Part shown: positions 17,057 through 25,812 of the stretch, one piece after another
Position numbering within the stretch: the first letter of the stretch is position 1
Layout of the letters: the number at the start of each line of letters is the position of its first letter
Assembly (NCBI GenBank): GCA_934401915.1
Contig: CAKRSV010000013.1
Location: forward strand, 1-57,049
Reading direction: 5' to 3'
DNA length: 57,049 nt
DNA from: an uncultured Lachnospiraceae bacterium
GTDB lineage: Bacteria > Bacillota > Clostridia > Lachnospirales > Lachnospiraceae
Program-made: the position numbers and the translations under genes
The notes under the pieces: model-generated
Seen by the model: the letters and a program-made list of their open reading frames with translations, nothing else
Told to the model about the DNA's origin: nothing
The model's database searches: none

Positions 17057-18058
17057 TTATGCAAGCTGTGCCTGCACCGCGGTCAATGCCACAACTCCGA
17101 CGATGTCCTCCCAGGAACATCCTCTGGAGAGATCGTTGACCGGCTTGGCGATTCCCTGCAGCATCGGCCCGTAAGCCTCCGCGTTCGCCAATCTCTGTAC
17201 GAGCTTGTATCCGATATTTCCACAGTCCAGATTCGGGAAGATCAGGACATTTGCCTTTCCTCCCACTTCGCTGCCCGGCGCTTTGGACTTGGCCACCTGC
17301 GGAACTAACGCCGCGTCAGCCTGCAATTCTCCGTCCAGACAGAGGTGCGGGTACTGCTCATGCGCGATCCGTGTTGCCTCCACCATCTTATCAACCAAAG
17401 GATGCTTGGCACTTCCCTTTGTTGAATGGGAAAGCATGGCAATGATCGGCTTCGCGCCGACGAGACTCTTGAAGCTCTTAGCGGAGGTATCTGCGATCGC
17501 CGCCAACTCTTCCGCAGTCGGATCCTGATTCAGTCCGCAGTCAGCAAACAGGAACGTTCCGTTCTCCCCGTAGCTGCAATTCGGAACATCTAAAATAAAG
17601 AAGCCCGACACCAGTTTCACGCCAGGTGCCGTTTTCAATATCTGCAAAGCCGGTCTGAGCGTATCTGCTGTCGCATGACAGGCTCCGGCAACCATTCCGT
17701 CTGCGTCGTTCGCCTTTACCATGATCACGCCAAAGGTCAGATAATCGCTCAGAAGAATACTTCTTGCCTTCTCCGGCGTCATTCCTTTGTTCTTTCTGGT
17801 CTGGTACAGAAGCTCCACATAGCTGTCCAGCTTATCCGTTTTCTCCGGATCGATGATAGTCGCCCCGTCCAGCTCTACCTCCAGCCAGCCGGCGCCGTCC
17901 ATGATCTTTTCTTCGTTTCCGACCATTATAATATTGGCGATCCCGTCTTTCAGGATATGGGACGCCGCGATCAGCGTTCTTTTGTCGTTCGTCTCGGGCA
18001 GAACGATCGTCTTTTTGTCGCTTCTTGCCTTCTCTTTCATCAGATCAATATAGGACAT
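17057..18058 (-). CDS. pta: Phosphate acetyltransferase
   Basis: Converts acetyl-CoA and phosphate to acetyl-phosphate, feeding ackA. The 333-residue protein is the short form with only the catalytic PTA_PTB domain (MSYIDLMKEKARSDKKTIVLPE at the start; GACHATADTLRPALQI and FPNLDCGNIGYKLVQRL further on). The ATG at 18058 has GGGAGG eight bases upstream and matches the family start; the open frame extends 40 codons further without support. It is 31 bases upstream of ackA. Confidence 0.96.
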   Translation of the reverse strand: MSYIDLMKEKARSDKKTIVLPETNDKRTLIAASHILKDGIANIIMVGNEEKIMDGAGWLEVELDGATIIDPEKTDKLDSYVELLYQTRKNKGMTPEKARSILLSDYLTFGVIMVKANDADGMVAGACHATADTLRPALQILKTAPGVKLVSGFFILDVPNCSYGENGTFLFADCGLNQDPTAEELAAIADTSAKSFKSLVGAKPIIAMLSHSTKGSAKHPLVDKMVEATRIAHEQYPHLCLDGELQADAALVPQVAKSKAPGSEVGGKANVLIFPNLDCGNIGYKLVQRLANAEAYGPMLQGIAKPVNDLSRGCSWEDIVGVVALTAVQAQLA

Positions 18059-18193
18059 GATATTTCCTCCCTCAGTACATTTTTTTGTATTTCCCCTATC
18101 ACCACAGGAGTCCCCATCCATCAGAATCCTCTGCTCCTGCGATATTCTTATCATACAAAAATTATCTTTCCGGTACAAGATTTTCCTTTGATT

Positions 18194-18859
18194 TTATTGT
18201 GCAAAATGAAGTACAAAACTCTCCAGAATCTCCAGACTTTTGAAAGGTCTGTCAATAAAACGCTCCCGATACGCGTCTGCGATCTTCTGGAGCTCTTTCA
18301 GCACCGGCTCAGTCACAGTAAACGTATATAACTTCTCGATCGGCGCGCTTGCTATGAAGGCGACCGCATATCTGGTCGAATCCTCCCACACACCCTCCGC
18401 GGGGAAACCCGGGAATTCACCGTTGACGACCATCGCTTTCAGTTCGAAGATGCAGCGGACAAGGCTGTCTGGCAGACTTTCCTTCTCCAGTGCCCGCAAC
18501 GACTGATACAGAAGCTTCAGCATTTCCTTATCGTCGTTGTTTTCCCTCGTATAATAGTCCATCACCTCGAGAAAATACATGCCAAAGTAAGCCCCCTCGA
18601 AGTCTTCCCGCAGCCCTTCGAAGTAATTGCTGATCTCTATATCCACAATATTATAAGAACTTTTTCCTGCATAAAGTCTGAACACGCCAAAGGAGAAGGG
18701 ATTCGTCGCTGCCAGCATCTTGCTGTTCGGGCGTCTTGAGCCCTTCGCAAAGGCAGAGATTTTCCCCTTCTCCTTCGTAAGAATCACAACTCGTCTGTCA
18801 TATTCGCCAATCGGTTCAGCCTTTAAAACCATTCCCGTGATCTCTGTCAAGTCCTGCAT
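18194..18859 (-). CDS. recO: DNA repair protein RecO
   Basis: Loads RecA onto gapped DNA together with RecR in the RecFOR pathway. The 221-residue product begins with an OB-fold domain (TGMVLKAEPIGEYDRRVVILTKEKGK), followed by the helical RecO domain. The zinc-binding Cys cluster of many RecO proteins is missing; the only Cys is in LVRCIFELKA. The sequence PFKSLEILESFV near the end matches the family. The ATG at 18859, after GGGAGAG, is preferred because the OB fold begins there. It overlaps the 3' part of a 57-residue gene in another frame. The gene order era-(small protein)-recO-pta is consistent with linkage to era. Confidence 0.88.
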   Translation of the reverse strand: MQDLTEITGMVLKAEPIGEYDRRVVILTKEKGKISAFAKGSRRPNSKMLAATNPFSFGVFRLYAGKSSYNIVDIEISNYFEGLREDFEGAYFGMYFLEVMDYYTRENNDDKEMLKLLYQSLRALEKESLPDSLVRCIFELKAMVVNGEFPGFPAEGVWEDSTRYAVAFIASAPIEKLYTFTVTEPVLKELQKIADAYRERFIDRPFKSLEILESFVLHFAQ

Positions 18860-18989
18860 GAGATTGCTCTCCCGATCTTTTCTCCTGCTCGCCGCGCGTC
18901 TCCTGCTCTCTTGCCACATTTTTGTACGCAAGAAAATCCTCCACGCTGCCTGTCGTCATAAACTGTTTCCAGTAATTTACTTCTTTCAT
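18816..18989 (-). CDS. Small conserved protein upstream of recO
   Basis: A 57-residue frame starting MKEVNYWKQFMTTGSVEDFL, between era and recO on their strand and overlapping recO by 44 bases. I recall small proteins with a similar YWKQF...TGSVEDYL start beside recO in related Lachnospiraceae, so I judge it real, but I know no function. No membrane segment or Cys is present; the C-terminal half is charged and probably disordered. AGGGGG and AGG lie close upstream of the ATG. The overlap suggests translational coupling of recO to this gene. Confidence 0.6.
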   Translation of the reverse strand: MKEVNYWKQFMTTGSVEDFLAYKNVAREQETRGEQEKRSGEQSHAGLDRDHGNGFKG

Positions 18990-19082
18990 CCTGCGCCCCC
19001 TGTCTGTGTATTTCCGATCTGTTTCTATCTGGTAACAACTCTGTATTTCACACAGTATTAGGGTTCGTCAAATGCCCCGAAT

Positions 19083-19988
19083 CTATTCGGAATCCTTGGG
19101 ATTATAGCCAAAATTTTTCAGAAGATAATCACTGTCTCTCCAATCCTTTTTTACCTTTACCCAGAGTTTCAGATTGACCTGGGACTCTACCAGATCCTCA
19201 ATCTCCGGGCGTGCCGCCGTACCGATCTTCTTGAGCATGCTTCCCTGTTTTCCGATAATAATGCCTTTATGGGAATCTCTCTCGCAGATGATCGTCGCAT
19301 CGATATCCACGATATGTTTGCGGTATTTCATCTGGTCGATCACGACCGCGATCCCATGAGGGATCTCGTCCTCCAGGCTGCGAAGCGCCTTCTCGCGGAT
19401 CAGCTCTGCCACGATCTGTCTGATCGGCTGGTCTGTCACCGTATCTTCATCGTAAAAAGGTTCTCCATACGGAAGATACTTCATAATGCACTGGATCAGC
19501 TCCTGCAATCCGTCCTTTTTCAGAGCAGAAACCGGAACGATCTCCGCAAAATCCATCTGTTTCCGGTATGTGTCGATAAAGGTCAGGATCATCTCTTTTT
19601 TCACCGTATCGATCTTGTTGATGACCAGGATCACCGGCGTCTTGCACTTTTTAAGCTGTTCGATGATGTGCTGCTCTCCCGCACCGATGTAATCGGTCGG
19701 CTCAACCAGCCACAGCACCACATCCACCTCCGAAATGGAGCGCTCCGCAAGATTTACCATATAATCTCCGAGCTTGTTCTTCGCCTTGTGGATGCCCGGC
19801 GTATCCAGAAAGACGATCTGCCCTTCCCTGGAGGTATAAACCGTCTGGATGCGGTTTCTTGTCGTCTGCGGTCTGTTTGAGGTGATCGCGATCTTCTGTC
19901 CGATCAGCGCATTCATCAATGTCGATTTTCCCACATTCGGCCTTCCGATCAATGTGGCAAATCCTGACTTAAACTGTTTCTCTTCCAT
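19083..19988 (-). CDS. era: GTPase Era
   Basis: A ribosome-assembly GTPase that binds the 3' end of 16S rRNA. The 301-residue length is typical. It has the P-loop GRPNVGKST (residues 15-23), the switch segment NRPQTTRNRI, DTPG, NKID for guanine, and a C-terminal KH domain (CERDSHKGIIIGKQGSMLKKIG). The ATG at 19988 fits the family; the upstream 61 codons of open frame overlap the end of the DUF4349 gene and are not part of it. It is followed by the small protein gene and recO. Confidence 0.97.
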   Translation of the reverse strand: MEEKQFKSGFATLIGRPNVGKSTLMNALIGQKIAITSNRPQTTRNRIQTVYTSREGQIVFLDTPGIHKAKNKLGDYMVNLAERSISEVDVVLWLVEPTDYIGAGEQHIIEQLKKCKTPVILVINKIDTVKKEMILTFIDTYRKQMDFAEIVPVSALKKDGLQELIQCIMKYLPYGEPFYDEDTVTDQPIRQIVAELIREKALRSLEDEIPHGIAVVIDQMKYRKHIVDIDATIICERDSHKGIIIGKQGSMLKKIGTAARPEIEDLVESQVNLKLWVKVKKDWRDSDYLLKNFGYNPKDSE

Positions 19989-20037
19989 ATCTGTAAAAAA
20001 CCTCGTTTCCTGTCTCTCTGTTGTGTTCTCAGAGTTT

Positions 20038-21192
20038 CTATCTATCGTCTGTCTGTCCAGTTGCCGCACTGTCTGATCCGGTCTGCTTTTCCTCTGCCGT
20101 ATTCTGTGCCTGCACCGGCTTCGGAGCATTTCCTGCTGGCTGTCCCTTCGCAGGATACGGACTGCCTGCATAGGGATTCACCTGATTGCCATATGGATAT
20201 ACCGGCGCCGCGCCATAAGGCGTATTCTTTGCCCTCTGCTGTCTGCGTTTTTCCTGTCTCTTCTCACTGACCTTCCATATCTTGCGAACCACCAGGAATA
20301 CAATGCCGAGCAGAAGCACCCACACAATGATGTAGGGAAGATTGATCATAAAATGGATCCCGAAGTTTGCAAAGCCGTCTCCCACGCCTTTCAGACTTTC
20401 CATAAATCCGTCCCGGATCTTCTCACCCGCGGAAAGATCTGCCGGAGGCGTATATTTCTCCACCTCGTCGATGGTAAGGTAGACCGTGCTGTAATCAATC
20501 TTATTGTCAAATGTCCGAAGCTGTGATTCCATGCTCTCGATCTGGTAACGCACCTCCGACAGCCGGCTTTCGATCGTAATGATGTCTTCCACCGTCTCTG
20601 CTTTTTCCAGAAGCTCAAGCAGACGCTCCTGCTCTGTGAGCAGCGCCTTCTTATGGCTCTCCAGATCTACATATTGCAGCGTCACATCCTCCGTTCCCTC
20701 TGAACGACTGACAACGTTTGCCTCCTCGCCAACCTTCTGCAGGAATTCGTCAAGTCTGTTCTGCGGGATCCTTGCCGTGATGGAGGCCTGTCTGTTCCTG
20801 CTGACATTCTCGGAATCGTAGCTGTAATAGCCGTCCCGGTCATAGCTCGAAATGCTTTCCACGTAGCCGCCCATCGCTTTGACCTGCTGCTCGATGTTGG
20901 CAAGCAGACTGTCGTACTGCTCTGTCTCCACATCCAGATTGGCCGTCCGGATCAGCTTTCTGTTAGAATTATCCACCGCTTCTTCCGTCTCGCTCCCTGC
21001 ATCCGCATACTCCTGCGGCTCTTCTTCGTTAAAATAAACGCTGTCATCATAACTGTAATCTTCGTAAACATCTGCCGCCGCAGACTCCGTCATCTTTCTG
21101 GTGTCTGCACTTGCACTGTCGCTGCTTCCACACGCGGTGAGCAGCAGGGCAGTCACTGCCAGCACGCCCAGAATCCGTCCTCTTTTTTTCAT
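20038..21192 (-). CDS. DUF4349 lipoprotein
   Basis: A 384-residue surface lipoprotein. The signal peptide ends in the lipobox LLTAC (Cys about residue 21). The body has the DUF4349 domain with extended coiled coil (residues about 95-235), then a membrane helix near residue 290 (PYIIVWVLLLGIVFLVV), and a Pro/Gly/Gln-rich tail of about 60 residues. The ATG at 21192 has GGAGG eight bases upstream. The function of the family is not known. It lies between the M16C peptidase (45 bases downstream of that gene) and era. Confidence 0.88.
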   Translation of the reverse strand: MKKRGRILGVLAVTALLLTACGSSDSASADTRKMTESAAADVYEDYSYDDSVYFNEEEPQEYADAGSETEEAVDNSNRKLIRTANLDVETEQYDSLLANIEQQVKAMGGYVESISSYDRDGYYSYDSENVSRNRQASITARIPQNRLDEFLQKVGEEANVVSRSEGTEDVTLQYVDLESHKKALLTEQERLLELLEKAETVEDIITIESRLSEVRYQIESMESQLRTFDNKIDYSTVYLTIDEVEKYTPPADLSAGEKIRDGFMESLKGVGDGFANFGIHFMINLPYIIVWVLLLGIVFLVVRKIWKVSEKRQEKRRQQRAKNTPYGAAPVYPYGNQVNPYAGSPYPAKGQPAGNAPKPVQAQNTAEEKQTGSDSAATGQTDDR

Positions 21193-21237
21193 CTCCTCAT
21201 CCTCCCTTTTTCTCTGCGCCCTTTCCAACCGGTAAGA

Positions 21238-24159
21238 TCAGTGGAAAAGATAATCTGTATCGTCAAACAGTTCTTTCTCTTTCTTGATATTCTGTTCGTT
21301 GCCTACCACGCACAGACAATCGTCCGCCATAAATGCTCGGATGTACGCCGACAGTCCCCTGATCGTCTCCGCGTCTGCCGCAAGAAGCTCATCTCTGTCC
21401 TTCTGCACTTTTTCCATCGTATAGTGCGTCATATATCCGCTCAGCGAATAATTTCCCATCTGCGCGGGCGTCATCGGTGTGTCGAGCTCGCTGACCGCTC
21501 CGATGATAAACTGTGTCATCGTGCGCTCATCCGCCTCGAATCCCGCTATATAATCTGCCGCATTCTCATAGATCTCGATCGTCTTTTTCAGATTCGGGTC
21601 ACGGTACGATACAAAATAGCTGTCGCCCGACTTTCCAAAGTTGCACATACAGCCGTACGCGCCGCCTTTGACTCTGACCTGCGTCCAGAGATAATCGTAT
21701 CCCATCATCACGCGGAGAACCCGCAGGGCTCCCGTATAGGGAAGTCCTTTTCCCGTAAAATTGCCGGCACGGCACACATACTGGATCTGCGCGGATGACA
21801 TCAGGCCCTGTTTTTTCTTCACAGGCTGCGGAACGAAGCCTTCTCCGGAAACCGGCGTCACGAAAAGACTCTTCTTGAACTCCCGGATCAGCTCCTCGAT
21901 CCCCGCAAGACCCTTTTTCTCTGCCGTATAATCCACCAGCAGATTCTCCGGCCGGAACAGATATCCGGTCAGCTCCTCCAAACTCTCCGAAAGCTCCCGG
22001 GACTGCCCGTCGAAATCCCCTTCCAGCTTCTCCAGTCTGCGGTAAAACGGCAGACCGTTGACCTCTTCCATAATCCAGGCCGACTTGGACAGGCAGGAAA
22101 GTGCCTGCCCCGCTGCCAGCGTATGCCCCGCCGACATCATATGCGCCTGTTTCTCCGATCTTGCCTCCGCAAGCAGCTCAAACAATCTCTTCTTATCCTG
22201 ATAAACAGACTCCGTCAGGATCTCCTTTGCGAGCGCGAACGCCTTCGGCAGGTTTTCATACAGTACCTTTACCTTCAGGTCAAAGGTTGCCGTATACTTC
22301 TGCAGATCCTCCGCATCCGTATAGGTGTTGACCGCAGGTGCGATCCCGCCGGTGTGCAGATTGATCTCGTTGTACAGCTCGCTGTAGCTGTGCTCTCTGG
22401 TATCTACCAGACCGATCAGCGTCTTTAAGATCCCCACATACGGGAACAGTCTCTCCGGGACTTCCCGCATATCGAACTGGAAACGCAGATAACCGATGCC
22501 GTTGGTGAACACATCGTGATACAGAAGCACCGTGTCGTCCACCTTTTTCTCCTCATTGCGGTATGCTGTCGCTTCCTTCTTCATATCCTGTCTCTTCAGA
22601 AGCGGGATCTTCTCCAGATCCTCCTTGGGACTCGGCTCTTCCTGATACTGCTTGAGAGCCTTTGTCTCCTCTATGATCTGCCGGATCTCCTCCGGACTCA
22701 TCTTTTCCTTTTTCGCTTTCAGCTCCTCTGCCAGCTTCGCATCCTTCTGTCCGGTCAGTCCCTTCACCGGTCTTACCACAACGATGCTCTTGTGCGTATT
22801 TTCCAGCAGCAGGCTGCGGATCATATCCTCAAAATAAGAGGTCTGCACAAGCTCCTTGAGCTCACGGTAGGTATCCAAAAGCTCCAGATAGTAAAACGGC
22901 TTACTGTCATCATACAGCCAGGAATCCAGCATATTCAGACCATACATCAGTCCCTTGGGGTAAGAACCGAAATCCGCCTCGCGGAACTTAAATTCATAGT
23001 AGTTCAGCGTTGCCAGCAGCGCCTTCTTGTCCAGTCCCTCCGCACAGAGCTTTCGGAAGGCTCCTTCCAGCGTATCTACAAAACATTCTTTCTGCTCCGC
23101 GTTGGCGTTCTTTGCCACCATGGAAAAATACGGCTGTCTCACACTGCCGTCAAACGAGCACAGGAAATCCGTTCCGATCCCGGCGTCCAGCACCGCCTGC
23201 TTCACGGATGCTCCCGGAACGGTTCCGATCACATCCAGAAGTGCCTGGAATCCCAGACTGGTCTTACGGTCAAGCCCGTCTCCGAGGGAAATATTGTATG
23301 AAAGATAGCTGTTATTCTGCTCCGATTCACTCTCCATGATCGGATACTGCTTCTCTATCGTCACCGTCTCTGCAAAAGGGCTTTCTGCGGTCAGCTCGGA
23401 ATCGACCGCCAGAGCATCATATTTTGAAAGGTATTCCTCATCGATATACTGAAGTTTCTCCGCCATATCCATATTGCCGTACAGATAGATATAGCTGTTC
23501 GACGGATGATAAAATTTCTGATGAAATGCAAGGAAGTCCTCATATGTCAGCTCCGGTATCACATCCGGATCTCCGCCGGATTCCACGGCGTAGGCGGTAT
23601 GCGGATAAAGTGAGTTCATGATCTCCCGGTACAGCACATCATCCGGCGAAGAATACGCTCCCTTCATCTCGTTGTAAACCACTCCGTTGATGGTCAGTGG
23701 ATCGTCCTCCTGCTCCATCTCGTAGTGCCAGCCTTCCTGCTTGAAAATCTTTTCCTCACGGTAAATGTTCGGATGAAAAACGGCGTCCAGATACACATCC
23801 ATCAGATTCTGGAAATCCTTGTCATTGCAGCTTGCAACCGGATATACCGTCTTGTCCGGATAGGTCATGGCGTTGAGAAACGTGTTGAGCGAACCCTTCG
23901 CCAGCTCGATAAAGGGATCCTTCACCGGAAATCTGTCCGATCCGCACAGCACCGTGTGCTCTATGATATGTGCTACCCCTGTACTGTCCTTGGGCGGCGT
24001 CCGGAATCCGATATAAAAAACTTTATTCTCGTCCTCATTGGAAAGCAGTGCGATCCTTGCACCGGTACGATTATGTCTGATAAGATAGCTGACCGAGTTC
24101 AGGTCATCGATCTTTCTTTTCTCCAGAATAGTATATGCTTTTAAATCTTCAATCTGCAT
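21238..24159 (-). CDS. M16C family zinc metallopeptidase (presequence-protease-like)
   Basis: A 973-residue peptidase of the M16C family, whose members form a clamshell chamber that degrades unfolded peptides of up to about 60 residues. The inverted zinc motif HIIEH is at residues 64-68 (in GVAHIIEHTVLCGS), and the distal Glu is in VVYNEMKGAYSSPDD. The inactive second half and the M16C-associated region follow; the length is typical. No signal peptide, so cytosolic. The ATG at 24159 has GGAGG six bases upstream. It begins the block that continues with DUF4349 and era. Confidence 0.93.
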   Translation of the reverse strand: MQIEDLKAYTILEKRKIDDLNSVSYLIRHNRTGARIALLSNEDENKVFYIGFRTPPKDSTGVAHIIEHTVLCGSDRFPVKDPFIELAKGSLNTFLNAMTYPDKTVYPVASCNDKDFQNLMDVYLDAVFHPNIYREEKIFKQEGWHYEMEQEDDPLTINGVVYNEMKGAYSSPDDVLYREIMNSLYPHTAYAVESGGDPDVIPELTYEDFLAFHQKFYHPSNSYIYLYGNMDMAEKLQYIDEEYLSKYDALAVDSELTAESPFAETVTIEKQYPIMESESEQNNSYLSYNISLGDGLDRKTSLGFQALLDVIGTVPGASVKQAVLDAGIGTDFLCSFDGSVRQPYFSMVAKNANAEQKECFVDTLEGAFRKLCAEGLDKKALLATLNYYEFKFREADFGSYPKGLMYGLNMLDSWLYDDSKPFYYLELLDTYRELKELVQTSYFEDMIRSLLLENTHKSIVVVRPVKGLTGQKDAKLAEELKAKKEKMSPEEIRQIIEETKALKQYQEEPSPKEDLEKIPLLKRQDMKKEATAYRNEEKKVDDTVLLYHDVFTNGIGYLRFQFDMREVPERLFPYVGILKTLIGLVDTREHSYSELYNEINLHTGGIAPAVNTYTDAEDLQKYTATFDLKVKVLYENLPKAFALAKEILTESVYQDKKRLFELLAEARSEKQAHMMSAGHTLAAGQALSCLSKSAWIMEEVNGLPFYRRLEKLEGDFDGQSRELSESLEELTGYLFRPENLLVDYTAEKKGLAGIEELIREFKKSLFVTPVSGEGFVPQPVKKKQGLMSSAQIQYVCRAGNFTGKGLPYTGALRVLRVMMGYDYLWTQVRVKGGAYGCMCNFGKSGDSYFVSYRDPNLKKTIEIYENAADYIAGFEADERTMTQFIIGAVSELDTPMTPAQMGNYSLSGYMTHYTMEKVQKDRDELLAADAETIRGLSAYIRAFMADDCLCVVGNEQNIKKEKELFDDTDYLFH

Positions 24160-24587
24160 GGGAATCCTCCATTCTTTGAAATCCATATGTGCCACCTGGA
24201 AATCCTCCCTCAGGGCGCATATGCGCTATATTGTATTTTACCACAAGTGCACCGATTGCGATACAGGATTTTGGACATTCTCTTCAACATAAAAATAGAA
24301 CAGGCCGGACTACTCGATTCATCCTAACCTGTTCCGTGTAAAAGGGGAATTTTACCATACAGAAACTCTTGTTTTCGACAAAAAAAGAACAGATTTCTGT
24401 CGTTTAAACGTTGTTTTCTGTCTATGGATGTCAGTTTATCAGAAATAAGCGCGTCAAGCAATACTTTTCTTTTACATAATCCTGTTATTTATCGCGCTAT
24501 TTCGACATGGATTCATGACGTCCTGTTTTTTGCCTTTTTTCCGGGTCTGACGCCGCCTATCTCCGCCTTTTCCAAAGCCCCGACTTC
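24160..24587. other. Intergenic region between the M16C gene and the 142-residue unknown
   Basis: 428 bases without a credible gene. It contains a 12-base perfect palindrome GCGCATATGCGC at 24215-24226, 55 bases before the M16C start, just past a TACAAT-like -10 on the minus strand. It also holds the terminator of the upstream operon at 24291-24334. The AT-rich remainder shows nothing further. Confidence 0.6.
24291..24334 (-). terminator. Probable terminator of the rhomboid/sigma-like operon
   Basis: On the minus strand GAACAGG (24328-24334) can pair with CCTGTTC (24298-24304) over a 23-base loop, followed by TATTTTTA. The loop is long, so this is less certain than the others. It lies about 250 bases after the last stop codon of the operon. 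Confidence 0.5.
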
Positions 24588-25016
24588 TTACACGGTAAAC
24601 GTCATCAGCGCCAGTTTCGACAAAATTAGTTCCTGTACGATCACGCCCTGTTTCTTCTTCTGTGCCAGATTCCACTGCGTAAAGGTATCCAGCTTCACCG
24701 TCTCCGTCTGATAGCCCACCTTCATGCCGCTAAACAGCGTCTTTTTCTCCCGGAGCACGCTGATCTTGACGCGCGCCTTGAGCTGTTTGTAGGTTCTGTA
24801 GGAAAACTGGTCCTGCGTCATATAATACAGATGGCTCTCCAGCGTCGTCGCAAGATCCGTATCCTTAGAGATATAATGCTCGATGATCGACTTGAACTTG
24901 AAGCTGACCATCTCATTTTCCAGGATCTCCTGATAGCTGTATCGTCCGCCCAGGTAGATCGTCCCCGAATCCTGCATGAAATATTTATAATCGTTGTCCT
25001 GGTATTCCCTCTCCAT
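24588..25016 (-). CDS. Conserved protein of unknown function, operon with sigma-like gene
   Basis: A 142-residue soluble protein that I do not recognise. It has an acidic, Tyr-rich N-terminus (MEREYQDNDYKYFMQDSG), a middle with a TLESHLYYMTQDQFSYRTY segment, and a basic, probably beta-rich C-terminal half. No membrane helix, no Cys pairs. Its ATG overlaps the stop codon of the sigma-like gene by one base (TAATG), so the two are translationally coupled and are likely to work together. A physical partnership is inference only. Confidence 0.7.
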   Translation of the reverse strand: MEREYQDNDYKYFMQDSGTIYLGGRYSYQEILENEMVSFKFKSIIEHYISKDTDLATTLESHLYYMTQDQFSYRTYKQLKARVKISVLREKKTLFSGMKVGYQTETVKLDTFTQWNLAQKKKQGVIVQELILSKLALMTFTV

Positions 25017-25780
25017 TATACGTCTCCAACTTTTCTTTCCAGATCTTCGATCTTATCCGCGCTCATGCGCATGGCGTCCTCGATCATCTTCCGGCTCATT
25101 CCGCTCTCGTCCATCAGCTCTTCCACCGTCACCTTCCGGTGAAGCTCCTGCGCCAGTTCCGCCGCAGCGTCAGCCACCTTATTGACCTTCTCCGCGATCT
25201 TCTTGTCTTTTCTGGACTCCTCGGCATTTTCGCTGATAAATTCCTCCATGGCATCCATGATCAGCTTACCGATCATTCCCTGCGCCTCTGCGGCATGCTC
25301 CAGCGCTCCGAGCATCGTCACACCCGCCGCAACCGCCACGTTTCCTTCGCCGATCAGATCCTCCAGAAAAACGCCCTGCCCTGCGTAGAGCTTGGCGATC
25401 TCCACCACATCCGGCAAAAAGACCTCCGTAAGCCTGGCCTGCGCGTCCAGATCACCCGCCATCGCCGACAGCGTGACTGCTTCCTTCTCTCCATCCGACA
25501 GTTCAGGGAGAGCCTTCAGCTCCTCAAGGTAAGCCTCCAGGTAATCCTTCTCCTCCTCTGCCAGAAATTCATCGAGATCCACCTGTTCCCCGATGCCGAT
25601 CTTATGCTGATGGAGGTACTGGTACACCATCTCCATCTGTTCATCTGACAGGGCAAGTTCGGCAAATGCCTGCTCCACCTGTTCCTTTGCAATGCAGTTA
25701 TTCTGCTCCTTCGCCCGCTTTCTCACGGCCTCCAGAGTCTTTGCAAACAGAAGCTCCTTCTGCGCTGTTGACTGATCCAT
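25016..25780 (-). CDS. Sigma-70-like protein lacking DNA-recognition regions
   Basis: A 254-residue acidic protein related to the primary sigma factor. Residues about 30-60 resemble region 1.1. Residues about 95-150 resemble regions 1.2 to 2.2 (AMAGDLDAQARL, VVEIAKLYAGQGVFLEDLIGEGN), the part that binds the RNA polymerase clamp. Residues about 205-240 resemble region 3 (LAQELHRKVTVEELMDESG). The aromatic and basic residues of regions 2.3-2.4, which melt and read the -10 box, are replaced by a bland acidic helix, and region 4 is absent. It probably cannot direct a promoter by itself and might act as a modulator or decoy; this is inference. It lies 32 bases after the rhomboid-like gene and overlaps the next gene by one base. 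Confidence 0.72.
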   Translation of the reverse strand: MDQSTAQKELLFAKTLEAVRKRAKEQNNCIAKEQVEQAFAELALSDEQMEMVYQYLHQHKIGIGEQVDLDEFLAEEEKDYLEAYLEELKALPELSDGEKEAVTLSAMAGDLDAQARLTEVFLPDVVEIAKLYAGQGVFLEDLIGEGNVAVAAGVTMLGALEHAAEAQGMIGKLIMDAMEEFISENAEESRKDKKIAEKVNKVADAAAELAQELHRKVTVEELMDESGMSRKMIEDAMRMSADKIEDLERKVGDV

Positions 25781-25812
25781 ACCCTTTGCTCCTATTCTTC
25801 TCTCTTACTTTT

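Noticed and set aside
24215..24226. Perfect palindrome GCGCATATGCGC before the M16C gene as an operator
   Set aside because: A single short palindrome with no second copy in the window; kept only as a note in the intergenic entry.
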